21,153 bases of DNA from an uncultured Pseudomonadota bacterium (GTDB lineage: Bacteria > Pseudomonadota > Gammaproteobacteria > Steroidobacterales > Steroidobacteraceae): the NCBI GenBank assembly GCA_903890265.1, contig CAITAM010000029.1, positions 1 to 21,153 on the forward strand, written 5' to 3'. Under the pieces are notes generated by a model, which saw nothing but the letters and a program-made list of their open reading frames with translations, was not told the origin of the DNA and made no database searches. This document shows positions 7,003 through 14,122 of this stretch, piece after piece. The translations under genes were made by a program, and so were the position numbers. The stretch's first letter is position 1. Each line of letters opens with the position of its first letter.

Positions 7003-8613
7003 TTAGGCGACTTTCTTCAGGTCACGGAGCACGGCCTGCGCCGCGTTGTGACCCGGAGCACCCATCACACCACCGCCCGGGTGAGTCGATGAGCCGCACA
7101 TGTAGAGGCCGCGCACGGGGGCGCGGTACTGGGCGTAGCCGGGGATGGGCCGGTTGAAGAGCAGCTGGTCCATGGTCAGTTCGCCCTGGAAGATGTTGCC
7201 CTCTGTCAGGCCCACTTCCCGCTCGATATCCCAGGGAGTGCGGATCTCGGCGTGCAGGATCAGGCTCTTGAAGTTGGGGCTTTGGCGCGCGATCGCGTCA
7301 ATCACCGTGTCGCCGAAGGCCTTGCGCTTTTCCGGCGTCCAGGGCCCGTCGGCCAGTTCGTACGGGCAGTACTGCACGAAAACGGACATGTAGTGCTTGC
7401 CGGGCGGCGCCATCGTCGGATCGATCTGCGACGGGATGAGCATGTCGACGTACGGCCGCTGCGACCAGCGCCCCGCCTTCCAGTCATCGTAGGCGCGCTC
7501 CATCATGTCGAGCGTGTCCGTGATGTGCATGTCGCCCCGGGTGCACGGCGAGCCCTTCGGGATCGCGGTCCACTCGGGCAGTCCGTCGAGCGCGATGTTG
7601 AGCTTGCCGGAGGAGCCGCGGATCTTGAACTTCCGCACCTGGTCGAGGAATTCGGACGGCAGGTCGCCGGCGTCCATCGTCTCGAGGAACGTGCGCTTGA
7701 CGTCCATGTTCGACATGACCGTCGACGCGTAGAGCTCCTCGCCGGAGTCGAGGGCGACGCCGACCACGCGCTCGTTGCGCACCAGAAACTTCGAGACCGA
7801 CGCGGCTTCCCGGATCGTGCCGCCACTCGCCTTGAACGAGCTGCCGAGCGCGTTCGACACCGCCCCCATGCCGCCGCGCGCAAAGCCCCAGGCACCGACG
7901 GTGTCGTCGATGTCACCCATGTAGTGGTGCAGCAGGACGTAGGCGGTACCGGGTGAGCGGGGCCCGAGCGCCGTACCGATGATGGAGCTGCCGGCAAAGT
8001 GCGCTTTGACGATCTCACTCTCGAAGTACTCGTCGAGGAAGTCGGCAGCGCTCATGGTCCAGAAGCGAACCGTGTCGTACATGCGCTCTTCACCCATGTT
8101 GTGGAATCGCTTGCCGATGTAGAGCAGTTCGTTGATGTCGCGCCACTTGAACGACGTGGGGTCCGGTGGCTCGCGCAGCAGGAGCGGCTTGATGAACTTG
8201 CACTGGCGCATGACATCGCGCGAGTACCGGTCGTAGGCTTCGGCGTCGCGCTTTGAGTGCCGGCTGATTTCGCGGCGCAGCGCGTCGTGGTTGTCATACA
8301 GGGCGAGATGGTTCCCGTCCTGCATCATCGTGCAGCCGCCCTCGTACGGGATGATCTGCAAGCCGTGCTTCGGCAGCTCGAGCTGCCGCATGATCTCCGG
8401 GCGGAGCAGGCTGCAGACGTAGGAGCAGTTGGAGTAGGTGAACTCCGGGTAGAGCGAACGGCTGACGGCCGCACCACCGATGTAGTCGTTGCGCTCGAGA
8501 ACAAGCACGTTGAGCCCGGCCCGCTGCATGTAGCAGGCGGCAACCAGCCCGTTATGCCCTGCGCCCACGACGATGACGTCGTAGGACTTGGTCGCACCAT
8601 TCGCTCCGCTCAC
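7003..8613 (-). CDS. CrtI/PYROXD2-type FAD-dependent oxidoreductase 2
   Basis: The product is 536 residues, starting at GTG 8613, which has a strong GGGAGGGAG ribosome binding site. An in-frame extension to 8727 would overlap the aminotransferase gene and is rejected. FAD-binding motif VVGAGHNG covers residues 15-22 with Glu40 at the end of strand two, followed by YIGGAAVSRS. The C-terminal FAD motif is LYMCGSSTHPGGGVMGAPG. Cys-containing NCSYVCSLLRPE lies soon after the Rossmann unit, where substrate-facing residues often lie in this superfamily. It sits second in the five-gene minus-strand operon, 26 bases after the aminotransferase. Oxidation of an amine, imine or saturated intermediate in the proposed N-methyl compound pathway is an inference from context. 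Confidence 0.9.
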   Translation of the reverse strand: MSGANGATKSYDVIVVGAGHNGLVAACYMQRAGLNVLVLERNDYIGGAAVSRSLYPEFTYSNCSYVCSLLRPEIMRQLELPKHGLQIIPYEGGCTMMQDGNHLALYDNHDALRREISRHSKRDAEAYDRYSRDVMRQCKFIKPLLLREPPDPTSFKWRDINELLYIGKRFHNMGEERMYDTVRFWTMSAADFLDEYFESEIVKAHFAGSSIIGTALGPRSPGTAYVLLHHYMGDIDDTVGAWGFARGGMGAVSNALGSSFKASGGTIREAASVSKFLVRNERVVGVALDSGEELYASTVMSNMDVKRTFLETMDAGDLPSEFLDQVRKFKIRGSSGKLNIALDGLPEWTAIPKGSPCTRGDMHITDTLDMMERAYDDWKAGRWSQRPYVDMLIPSQIDPTMAPPGKHYMSVFVQYCPYELADGPWTPEKRKAFGDTVIDAIARQSPNFKSLILHAEIRTPWDIEREVGLTEGNIFQGELTMDQLLFNRPIPGYAQYRAPVRGLYMCGSSTHPGGGVMGAPGHNAAQAVLRDLKKVA

Positions 8614-8639
8614 GCTGCTCCCTCCCCCGGCGACGGCGT

Positions 8640-9968
8640 TCAGGCCGATTCCTTGGTCGCCGCAACGCCCGCTTTGAGCGTCGCATCGACCGCAATCTCG
8701 AAGCCCCGCAGCGTGTCCGCGAGGCACGAGTCGTCATGGGCCGCCGAAATGAACCACGGCTCGCGCGAATCGGGCTCGCACAGCACACGCTCGTCGTGCA
8801 GCACCTGCGCCATCGCATCGTAGAAGGAGTAGTCGCTGCCCTTCCAGTCCCGGTAGTTGCGTGGTGGCTCGGCCGAGAAGTAGAGGCCGCTCATCGAGGG
8901 GTGGCCGACGAAGCTGTGCGGAATGCCGCGCGCGTTCAGGATCGCGTGCATGCCCTCGCGCAGCCGGGTGCCGTAGGTGGCGATATCGGCGAGCGCCGAG
9001 GTCTCGTCGAGGATCTGCAGGCACTTCTCGGCGGCGGCAAGCGATACCGAGTGCGCGGTGTACGTGCCGCCGTGGGCCACGCCCTTGCCGATCTTGCGCA
9101 TGATGTGTTCACGCCCGGCGAGCACCGAGATCGGGTAGCCATTGGCCACGGCCTTGGCGAACGTGCAGATGTCGGCGTGCACGCCGTACAGCTCCTGCAC
9201 GCCGCCCTTGGCGACGCGGAACCCGGTCTTCACCTCGTCGATGAACATCACGACGTCGTACTTGTTGCACAGCTCACGCGCCGCACGCAGGTACTCGGGT
9301 TCTGCGGAAATGCCGAGGCAGTTACCCATGATGGGCTCGATGAGCATGCAGGCAATCTTGCCGGCGTGCTTCTTGAAGACGTCCTCGAGCTGGTTGGCGT
9401 CATTCGCCTGGACGAAGTGGGCGTAGGAGCGCGTGCCGACCGGAATGCCCTCGCTGTAGGGGTGGATTTCCGGCTCGCCTTCCTTCTTCCACTTTTCCAT
9501 CGGCGTGTACCACATCGCCGCATCGAACAGCCCGTGGTAGCCGCCCTCGAGAATCACGTAGTCGTCCTTGCCGGTGTACGCGCGCGCGAGCCGCAGGCCG
9601 GCCATGACGGCCTCCGTCCCCGAGTTCGAGTACCGCACGAGTTCCGCGGCGGGCACCATCTTCGCGATCCGGTCGGCGACGATGAGCTCGCGTTCGGTGG
9701 CGAGCGCGAACACCCCGCCCACTTCCATGCCCTTGCGCGCCGCCTCATCGACCTCCGGGTGGGCGTAGCCCAGGATCGCCGGGCCGTAGCCCAGCCGGTA
9801 GTCGACGTACTCGTTGTCGTCGATGTCGGTCACGCGGGCGCCGCGGCCGTGCTTGACGTAGATGGTCCGGTCCTCGCCCCAGTAGCGGAAGTTCGACGCG
9901 ACGCCGAGGGGCAGGCGCTTCACGGCACGCTGAAACTGCTCATGGCTCTTGGTGAGTTTTCTGGTCAT
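8640..9968 (-). CDS. Class III PLP aminotransferase (GSAM-like)
   Basis: This 442-residue fold-type I, PLP-dependent enzyme resembles glutamate-1-semialdehyde aminomutase and omega-aminotransferases. Visible elements are phosphate-binding SGTEA (116-120), ring-stacking YHG (144-146), cofactor-nitrogen-binding Asp244 in FIDEVKTGFR, and the Schiff-base Lys272 in TFAKAVANGYP. The start is ATG 9968. It is the promoter-proximal gene of the minus-strand operon and divergent from the Rieske oxygenase gene. No haem genes are nearby, so a true HemL role is unlikely. The context points to amino-group transfer from, or mutase action on, a catabolic intermediate such as an amino acid or amino-aldehyde produced after demethylation. 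The substrate cannot be read from the sequence. Confidence 0.92.
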   Translation of the reverse strand: MTRKLTKSHEQFQRAVKRLPLGVASNFRYWGEDRTIYVKHGRGARVTDIDDNEYVDYRLGYGPAILGYAHPEVDEAARKGMEVGGVFALATERELIVADRIAKMVPAAELVRYSNSGTEAVMAGLRLARAYTGKDDYVILEGGYHGLFDAAMWYTPMEKWKKEGEPEIHPYSEGIPVGTRSYAHFVQANDANQLEDVFKKHAGKIACMLIEPIMGNCLGISAEPEYLRAARELCNKYDVVMFIDEVKTGFRVAKGGVQELYGVHADICTFAKAVANGYPISVLAGREHIMRKIGKGVAHGGTYTAHSVSLAAAEKCLQILDETSALADIATYGTRLREGMHAILNARGIPHSFVGHPSMSGLYFSAEPPRNYRDWKGSDYSFYDAMAQVLHDERVLCEPDSREPWFISAAHDDSCLADTLRGFEIAVDATLKAGVAATKESA

Positions 9969-10054
9969 GACGAACTCTCTCGCTGATGGATGAGGACAGG
10001 CGGCTGGAACGGACGCACGAACCTACCAGCCCGGATTCAACGCGTCCATGCAAA

Positions 10055-10070
10055 TTATATGTGTATATAA
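10055..10070. promoter_or_regulatory. AT-rich palindrome, candidate operator
   Basis: TTATAT (10055-10060), GTGT, and ATATAA (10065-10070) form a perfect 6-bp inverted repeat overlapping the minus-strand TATAAT. A symmetric site on a promoter is typical of TetR-type repression. A similar AT-rich palindrome is found in the potF/BKACE gap. Binding by the neighbouring TetR-Rieske protein is a guess. Confidence 0.4.
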
Positions 10071-10117
10071 ATAATGCGCTGCAGCACGACATAGTGGGCC
10101 CGTGACCGTCGTTGTCG

Positions 10118-10170
10118 CTAAGCCATAGAACGGTAGGGCATTTTATGGTTCTAAGGGACTCATCCTAAGG
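10118..10170. repeat. Three CTAAG direct repeats with an embedded imperfect inverted repeat
   Basis: CTAAG occurs at 10118-10122, 10151-10155 and 10165-10169, in a short low-GC stretch 90-140 bases before the Rieske start. The second copy is part of the right arm of the inverted repeat CCATAGAAC/GTTCTAAGG. They may be operator half-sites, but copies this short can arise by chance. Confidence 0.3.
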
Positions 10171-10260
10171 CATCGGAGGGTAAATCTTGCCTTGTCGGGC
10201 GGACCGCTCGGGAGTAGCGTAGAGCTCCAATTACATGACCATATAACTCTGGAGTGACGC

Positions 10261-11424
10261 ATGAACACCGCCGTTGCCCCGTTCGCGAGCCGCGCCCCGT
10301 CCGAGCAGCGCTACGCGATGCCGGCCTGGATCTACAGTGACCCGCGCCTCGCGGCGCTTGAGCAGGAACGGATCTTCCGCCCGAGCTGGCAGATCGTCTG
10401 CCACGTCAACCAGATTGCCCGGGCCGGCGACTTCGTCACCCTCGAGCTCGGCTCCGACAGCGTCGTGGTGGTGCGCGACAAGGAAGGCGCCATCCAGGCC
10501 TTCCACAACGTCTGCCGCCACCGCGGCGCACGGATGCTGGACGGCAGCGGCAAGTGTGCCGGGGCCATCACCTGCCCGTACCACGGCTGGACGTACCGCT
10601 ATGACGGGGCGCTGATCGGCGTGCCGTCGAAGGACAGCTTCGCAGACCTCGACCGTGGCAAGCACGGGCTCATTCCGGTACGCGTCGACGTGTTCCTCGG
10701 CTTCGTGTTCGTCTGCATCGCCGGCAACCCGCCGAAGCCGGCGGATGTCTTCGGTGAGATGGTCGAGGAGTTCACGCCCTACCGGATCGGCGACATGGTC
10801 GCGCTCGGCCCGATCACCGAGGAAGTCTGGGAAGTGGACTGGAAACTCGCGATCGACAATTACCTCGAGTCGTACCACGTGCCGATCGGCCATCCCGGAC
10901 TCGCCCGCATGTTCACCCCCGACTACGAGGACCAGCGCGGCATCCCGGGCCTTGCGCGCGGCATCTCGTGGATCAAGGACCTGCCGTCGTCACGGTGGTC
11001 GGAGCGGGTGTACACGAAGCACATCACCGAGATCGCGACACACCTGCCGGACGAGAACCGCCGCAGCTGGCGCTTCTACAGCATGCTGCCGAACCTCGGC
11101 ATCGATCTCTTTCCCGAGCAGATCGACTTCTTCCAGGTACTGCCGGGAGGTCCGGGGAAAACCCGTGTCCGCGGCGCGCTCTTCGGTTTGCCGGACGAGC
11201 GCCGGGACATGAAGCTGATGCGTTTCCTCGGCACGCGCATCAACGCGCTCGTCAATGCCGAGGACCGGTTCCTCTGCGAGCGCGTCGCGCAGGGCCTGCG
11301 TTCGTCAACGTACGTGCCGGGCCCGCTGTCGGACCTTGAGCGATGGATGTCCGAATTCCACGACCTGCTGCGCGAACGGATCCCGGAGACACGGCTGCCC
11401 TCCGCACCGGCTTCGTTTGCGTAG
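10261..11424 (+). CDS. Rieske non-haem iron oxygenase, quaternary-amine (CntA/GbcA)-like
   Basis: The 387-residue oxygenase component has a [2Fe-2S] Rieske site with Cys85 and His87 (CRHRGA) and Cys105 and His108 (CPYHGW). The mononuclear iron ligands are His206, His211 and Asp335, in ESYHVPIGH and NAEDRF. The residue bridging the two metal sites between subunits is Glu203 (NYLESYH). Classical aromatic dioxygenases have Asp there, while carnitine monooxygenase CntA and related trimethylamine-releasing or demethylating enzymes have Glu. The likely reaction is O2-dependent hydroxylation next to a quaternary or methylated nitrogen, giving demethylation or C-N cleavage. ATG 10261 has GGAG upstream. 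A flavin/ferredoxin reductase partner (CntB/GbcB type) is absent from the window. The exact substrate is unknown. Confidence 0.93.
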   Translation: MNTAVAPFASRAPSEQRYAMPAWIYSDPRLAALEQERIFRPSWQIVCHVNQIARAGDFVTLELGSDSVVVVRDKEGAIQAFHNVCRHRGARMLDGSGKCAGAITCPYHGWTYRYDGALIGVPSKDSFADLDRGKHGLIPVRVDVFLGFVFVCIAGNPPKPADVFGEMVEEFTPYRIGDMVALGPITEEVWEVDWKLAIDNYLESYHVPIGHPGLARMFTPDYEDQRGIPGLARGISWIKDLPSSRWSERVYTKHITEIATHLPDENRRSWRFYSMLPNLGIDLFPEQIDFFQVLPGGPGKTRVRGALFGLPDERRDMKLMRFLGTRINALVNAEDRFLCERVAQGLRSSTYVPGPLSDLERWMSEFHDLLRERIPETRLPSAPASFA

Positions 11425-11436
11425 CGCGCGCGGCGC

Positions 11437-13092
11437 TCAGCGACCGGCACCCAGCAAGCGCCGAAAGCGCCCGACGGGAGACGTGGCCGTGGCCTGTGGC
11501 AGCCAGGCGGTGGAAGCGCTGTACGCCCGCTGCAGCGACTCGAGGATCTCGCTGTCCTCGCGTATGACCCGGCGCAGCAGGCGCTCGGCCAGCCGCGCAA
11601 GCGCCCGGCCGGCGGCGTCCTCCTCGTGCACGCGGTAACCGCGAAAGCTCACCTGCGAGCCCCCCTCGCGCTGGGGCCGCACCGTGAGCACGGCAAGCCC
11701 GCCCGGGTAGCGGTCAATGATCACGTTCGGAGCGACAAAGCGGCGCGTCCACTGCGCATCACCCCGGGCGCCGACGAGCGTGGCCAGTCGGTCGGCCGTC
11801 ATCCCGTTGCCCTTGTCCGGTACGGTCAGGTGCCATTCCACGTCGGCACCGCCATCGACGTTGCGAAGCTCGGTCCGGGCCGCCGGGAAGCCCAGTCGGG
11901 CGGCCGGGCGGCCACCGAACCAGGTATCGAGCCAGTGCGTCGCCACCACGTGCCACTCGGCCGCCACCTTCCACTCGCGTGCCGCACCGGTGGGCTCGAG
12001 CGGGCCGTCACCGGCGACGTCGAGGGCGCCGACCAGTCGGTCGCCGGCGTCATCGGCGTTCAGCACCAAAAGTCCGCGCACGACCTTGAGCGGCAGCGCC
12101 GCCAGCGACGGCTCGCCTTCGGCCACCGGAGTCCCGTCCAGTCGCCAGTGCAGTCCGTGCACCGCACAACGCAGCTCGCCGAGCACGATCGCCTCGGTGC
12201 TGCTCGCGAGCTCGTGCGGCGAGCGCGGGCACCGGTTGGCAAAGGCCCGCAGGCTGCCGCTCGGATCCCGGACCAGCATGACGGGCTCGGTGAGACCCCG
12301 CACGGCAACCACGCTGCCCGGCACGGCCACGTCACTGGCATGGGCCACCGGCTGGCCGGTGCGGGCGAGCCATTCACGGCCGCGCTGCAGCAGCGGACCG
12401 CTCGCGCCCGGCGGCATCGGCGCGGCGACGCGCGCCGGACCGAGCGCACCGGCGAACTGCGCCGGAAACACCGACCGCAGGTACGCGAGGCAGCGCTCGC
12501 GGGCCGCGGGCCGGTCGATGTCGGCTTCAAACTGGAACGCAAAGCCCTGCCAGAGCACCTCCAGCAGACCGATGAAGCCGAGCGACAGTGCCTCGACGTC
12601 GAGGTGCGGCTCGCCGCTGGCCGCCACCAGCCGACCCATGAGGTCGCGGACGAGCACGACGAAGCTGTCGTCCTTGTGGCCGCAGATCTCGTAGTACTCC
12701 TGGCGCGAACTCGCCTCGCCCCAGAACGCGTACCAGACGGAAATCTTGCGCGGACTCGCGACCTCCGGATCGAGGTACAGGTCGACCAGGAGCCGCATGG
12801 CCTCGACCGGCGTCTCGCGGATCGCGGTCACGGGCTCGAGGACCTTGTCGTCGAACTCGCTCGCGAGGTACTGCAGCGAGGCCACGAGCATCGCGGCTTT
12901 CGACTTGAAGTAAAAGCGCACGATACCCGGCGACAGGTTGGCGATCGCCACCACCTTCTCGACCGTGGTGCGCGACGGGCCGTGGATGTGCAGCGCGGAA
13001 ATGCAGGCGTCGATCAGCCGCTGCCGTTGCCGGTTGCGGGGACCGCGGGCGACCGGGAGGTCGTCGGCCGGCGCCGGCTCGCTGCCGCTCAT
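11437..13092 (-). CDS. TetR/BetI-like regulator fused to a degenerate Rieske oxygenase domain
   Basis: This 551-residue fusion has a BetI-like TetR module at about 18-212: DNA-binding helix-turn-helix TTVEKVVAIANLSPGIVRFYF (42-62), then a helical regulatory part. From about 232 to the end it follows the plan of a Rieske oxygenase alpha subunit. In the Rieske site, Cys288 is followed by Arg290 where the first His should be (CPRSP in place of CRHRG), while Cys309 and His312 (CAVHG) remain. In the iron site, WKVAAEWHVVATHW aligns with the neighbour's WKLAIDNYLESYHV. Asn becomes Trp380, bridging Glu becomes Val383, the first His stays (His386), the second becomes Trp391, and the Asp appears kept (Asp513). 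It is therefore probably not an oxygenase; ligand sensing is inferred. It ends 12 bases from the true Rieske gene, tail to tail. No frameshift is seen across the junction. Confidence 0.9.
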   Translation of the reverse strand: MSGSEPAPADDLPVARGPRNRQRQRLIDACISALHIHGPSRTTVEKVVAIANLSPGIVRFYFKSKAAMLVASLQYLASEFDDKVLEPVTAIRETPVEAMRLLVDLYLDPEVASPRKISVWYAFWGEASSRQEYYEICGHKDDSFVVLVRDLMGRLVAASGEPHLDVEALSLGFIGLLEVLWQGFAFQFEADIDRPAARERCLAYLRSVFPAQFAGALGPARVAAPMPPGASGPLLQRGREWLARTGQPVAHASDVAVPGSVVAVRGLTEPVMLVRDPSGSLRAFANRCPRSPHELASSTEAIVLGELRCAVHGLHWRLDGTPVAEGEPSLAALPLKVVRGLLVLNADDAGDRLVGALDVAGDGPLEPTGAAREWKVAAEWHVVATHWLDTWFGGRPAARLGFPAARTELRNVDGGADVEWHLTVPDKGNGMTADRLATLVGARGDAQWTRRFVAPNVIIDRYPGGLAVLTVRPQREGGSQVSFRGYRVHEEDAAGRALARLAERLLRRVIREDSEILESLQRAYSASTAWLPQATATSPVGRFRRLLGAGR

Positions 13093-13163
13093 GGCCTCTC
13101 ACACGCCGCATTCGCGGCGGTCACGGGTTGCTTCCGGTCTTTCACGTGCGAGAGCATAGCCTG
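13093..13163. promoter_or_regulatory. Short divergent control region, TetR-Rieske regulator / potHI
   Basis: This gap of 71 bases must hold both start regions. A perfect 6-bp palindrome CGCCGC-ATTC-GCGGCG lies at 13104-13119. A wider mirrored pair, CTCTCACACG (13096-13105) and CGTGCGAGAG (13145-13154), matches at 9 of 10 positions, placing the same CGTGnGAGAG just before each gene's start. It may serve as ribosome binding sites for both genes and perhaps as an autoregulatory operator. No convincing -10/-35 pair is visible. Confidence 0.4.
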
Positions 13164-14120
13164 ATGACAGCCTCCACGTCCCCAAGCAGCCCGCGGTCGG
13201 CGGAACTGGTCGCGACCCGACTCCGGCAGGCGTCGCGCCTGAACCGCCTCGGTCGGTGGCTTATCATCCTGCCGCCACTGGTGTTTCTGGTCGTCTTCTT
13301 TCTCGTGCCGTTCGCCTTCGCCTTCAAGATCAGTTTCGCCCAGACCGCGGTCCACATCCCGCCGTTTTCCGATCTGCTCAGCCATTCCAGGGACGGGGTC
13401 GTCGGCCTGTCGATCAACCTCGGCAATTACGCGTACCTCTTCACCGACGACGTCTACGCCATCTCCTACCTGTACTCGATCAAGACGGCCTTCTTTTCGA
13501 CCATCGCCTGCCTGCTGCTCGGCTACCCCATGGCCTACGCCATCGCCCGGGCCTCGAAAGCCAACCAGAACATCCTGCTGCTCATCATCATCCTGCCCTT
13601 CTGGACCTCCTTCCTGCTGCGGGTCTACGCGCTCGAGGGAATCATCCGTGACGGAGGATTGCTCAACTCCGCGCTGCTGTGGCTCGGGGTGATCCACCAG
13701 CCGCTGCAGATCATGCGCACGAGCTTTGCCGTCTACCTCGGCATCGTGTATTCCTACCTGCCGTTCATGATCCTGCCGCTGTTCGCGACGCTGGAGAAAC
13801 TCGATAACACGCTGCTCGAGGCGAGCGCCGACCTTGGCAGCCCGCCGTGGAAATCGTTTATCGACGTCACCCTGCCACTGTCCATGCCGGGCATCATCGC
13901 GGGTTCCATGCTGGTGTTCATCCCGGCGATCGGCGAGTTCGTCATTCCCTCGCTGCTCGGTGGTCCGGACAACCTGATGATCGGCCGGCTGCTGTGGGAC
14001 GAGTTCTTCAACAATCACGACTGGCCGGTGGCGTCGGCCGTCGCCGTCGCCATTCTCGTCCTGCTGGCAGGCCCTATCGCGATCTACCAGCACTACAACG
14101 TCCGGGAACTGGAGCAGTAG
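13164..14120 (+). CDS. potH: PotH-type ABC transporter permease
   Basis: The 318-residue inner-membrane permease closely follows E. coli PotH in length and landmarks: an N-terminal membrane segment (LIILPPLVFLVVFFLVPFAF), the NLGNYAYLF loop and the ILPFWTSFLLRVYA segment. It also has the cytoplasmic EAA loop EASADLGSPPWKSFIDVTLP that couples to the ATPase, and the GEFVIPSLLGGPD region. ATG 13164 is preferred over an upstream in-frame TTG at 13128, because the family's N-terminus fits and GAGAG lies upstream. The stop is two bases before potI. The gene is divergent from the TetR-Rieske regulator, suggesting control of uptake by that protein. Confidence 0.94.
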   Translation: MTASTSPSSPRSAELVATRLRQASRLNRLGRWLIILPPLVFLVVFFLVPFAFAFKISFAQTAVHIPPFSDLLSHSRDGVVGLSINLGNYAYLFTDDVYAISYLYSIKTAFFSTIACLLLGYPMAYAIARASKANQNILLLIIILPFWTSFLLRVYALEGIIRDGGLLNSALLWLGVIHQPLQIMRTSFAVYLGIVYSYLPFMILPLFATLEKLDNTLLEASADLGSPPWKSFIDVTLPLSMPGIIAGSMLVFIPAIGEFVIPSLLGGPDNLMIGRLLWDEFFNNHDWPVASAVAVAILVLLAGPIAIYQHYNVRELEQ

Positions 14121-14122
14121 CG

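Larger units (their letters stand above)
9969..10260. promoter_or_regulatory. Divergent control region, aminotransferase operon / Rieske oxygenase
   Basis: These 292 bases contain no gene and are distinctly richer in A+T than the surroundings. An AT island at 10050-10077 includes a perfect TATAAT on the minus strand (10059-10054), a possible -10 for the aminotransferase operon, although no good -35 is visible. It also holds a palindrome at 10055-10070. Further right is an imperfect inverted repeat, CCATAGAAC (10123-10131) with GTTCTAAGG (10148-10156), one mismatch. The Rieske gene has GGAG shortly before ATG 10261. This is the most likely place for regulator binding in the locus. Confidence 0.6.

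Noticed and set aside
8640..9968. Aminotransferase as haem biosynthesis HemL
   Set aside because: The fold is GSAM-like, but it heads a catabolic operon with no haem genes, so the housekeeping name is not supported.
8736..9986. 416-codon plus-strand frame across the aminotransferase gene
   Set aside because: It is the mirror of a clear PLP enzyme with all catalytic motifs; the translation is His/Val/Arg-rich and unlike any family.
10171..10190. Possible sigma-54 promoter near GGAGGGTAAATCTTGC
   Set aside because: The GG and GC elements are nine bases apart instead of ten, and the GGCAC part is missing.
10242..10247. TATAAC as a -10 box for the Rieske gene
   Set aside because: It would start transcription within or just before the GGAG ribosome binding site, leaving almost no leader.
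11626..13164. 512-codon plus-strand frame opposite the TetR-Rieske gene
   Set aside because: It has an Arg/His-rich translation without domains; the minus strand has recognisable TetR and Rieske modules.
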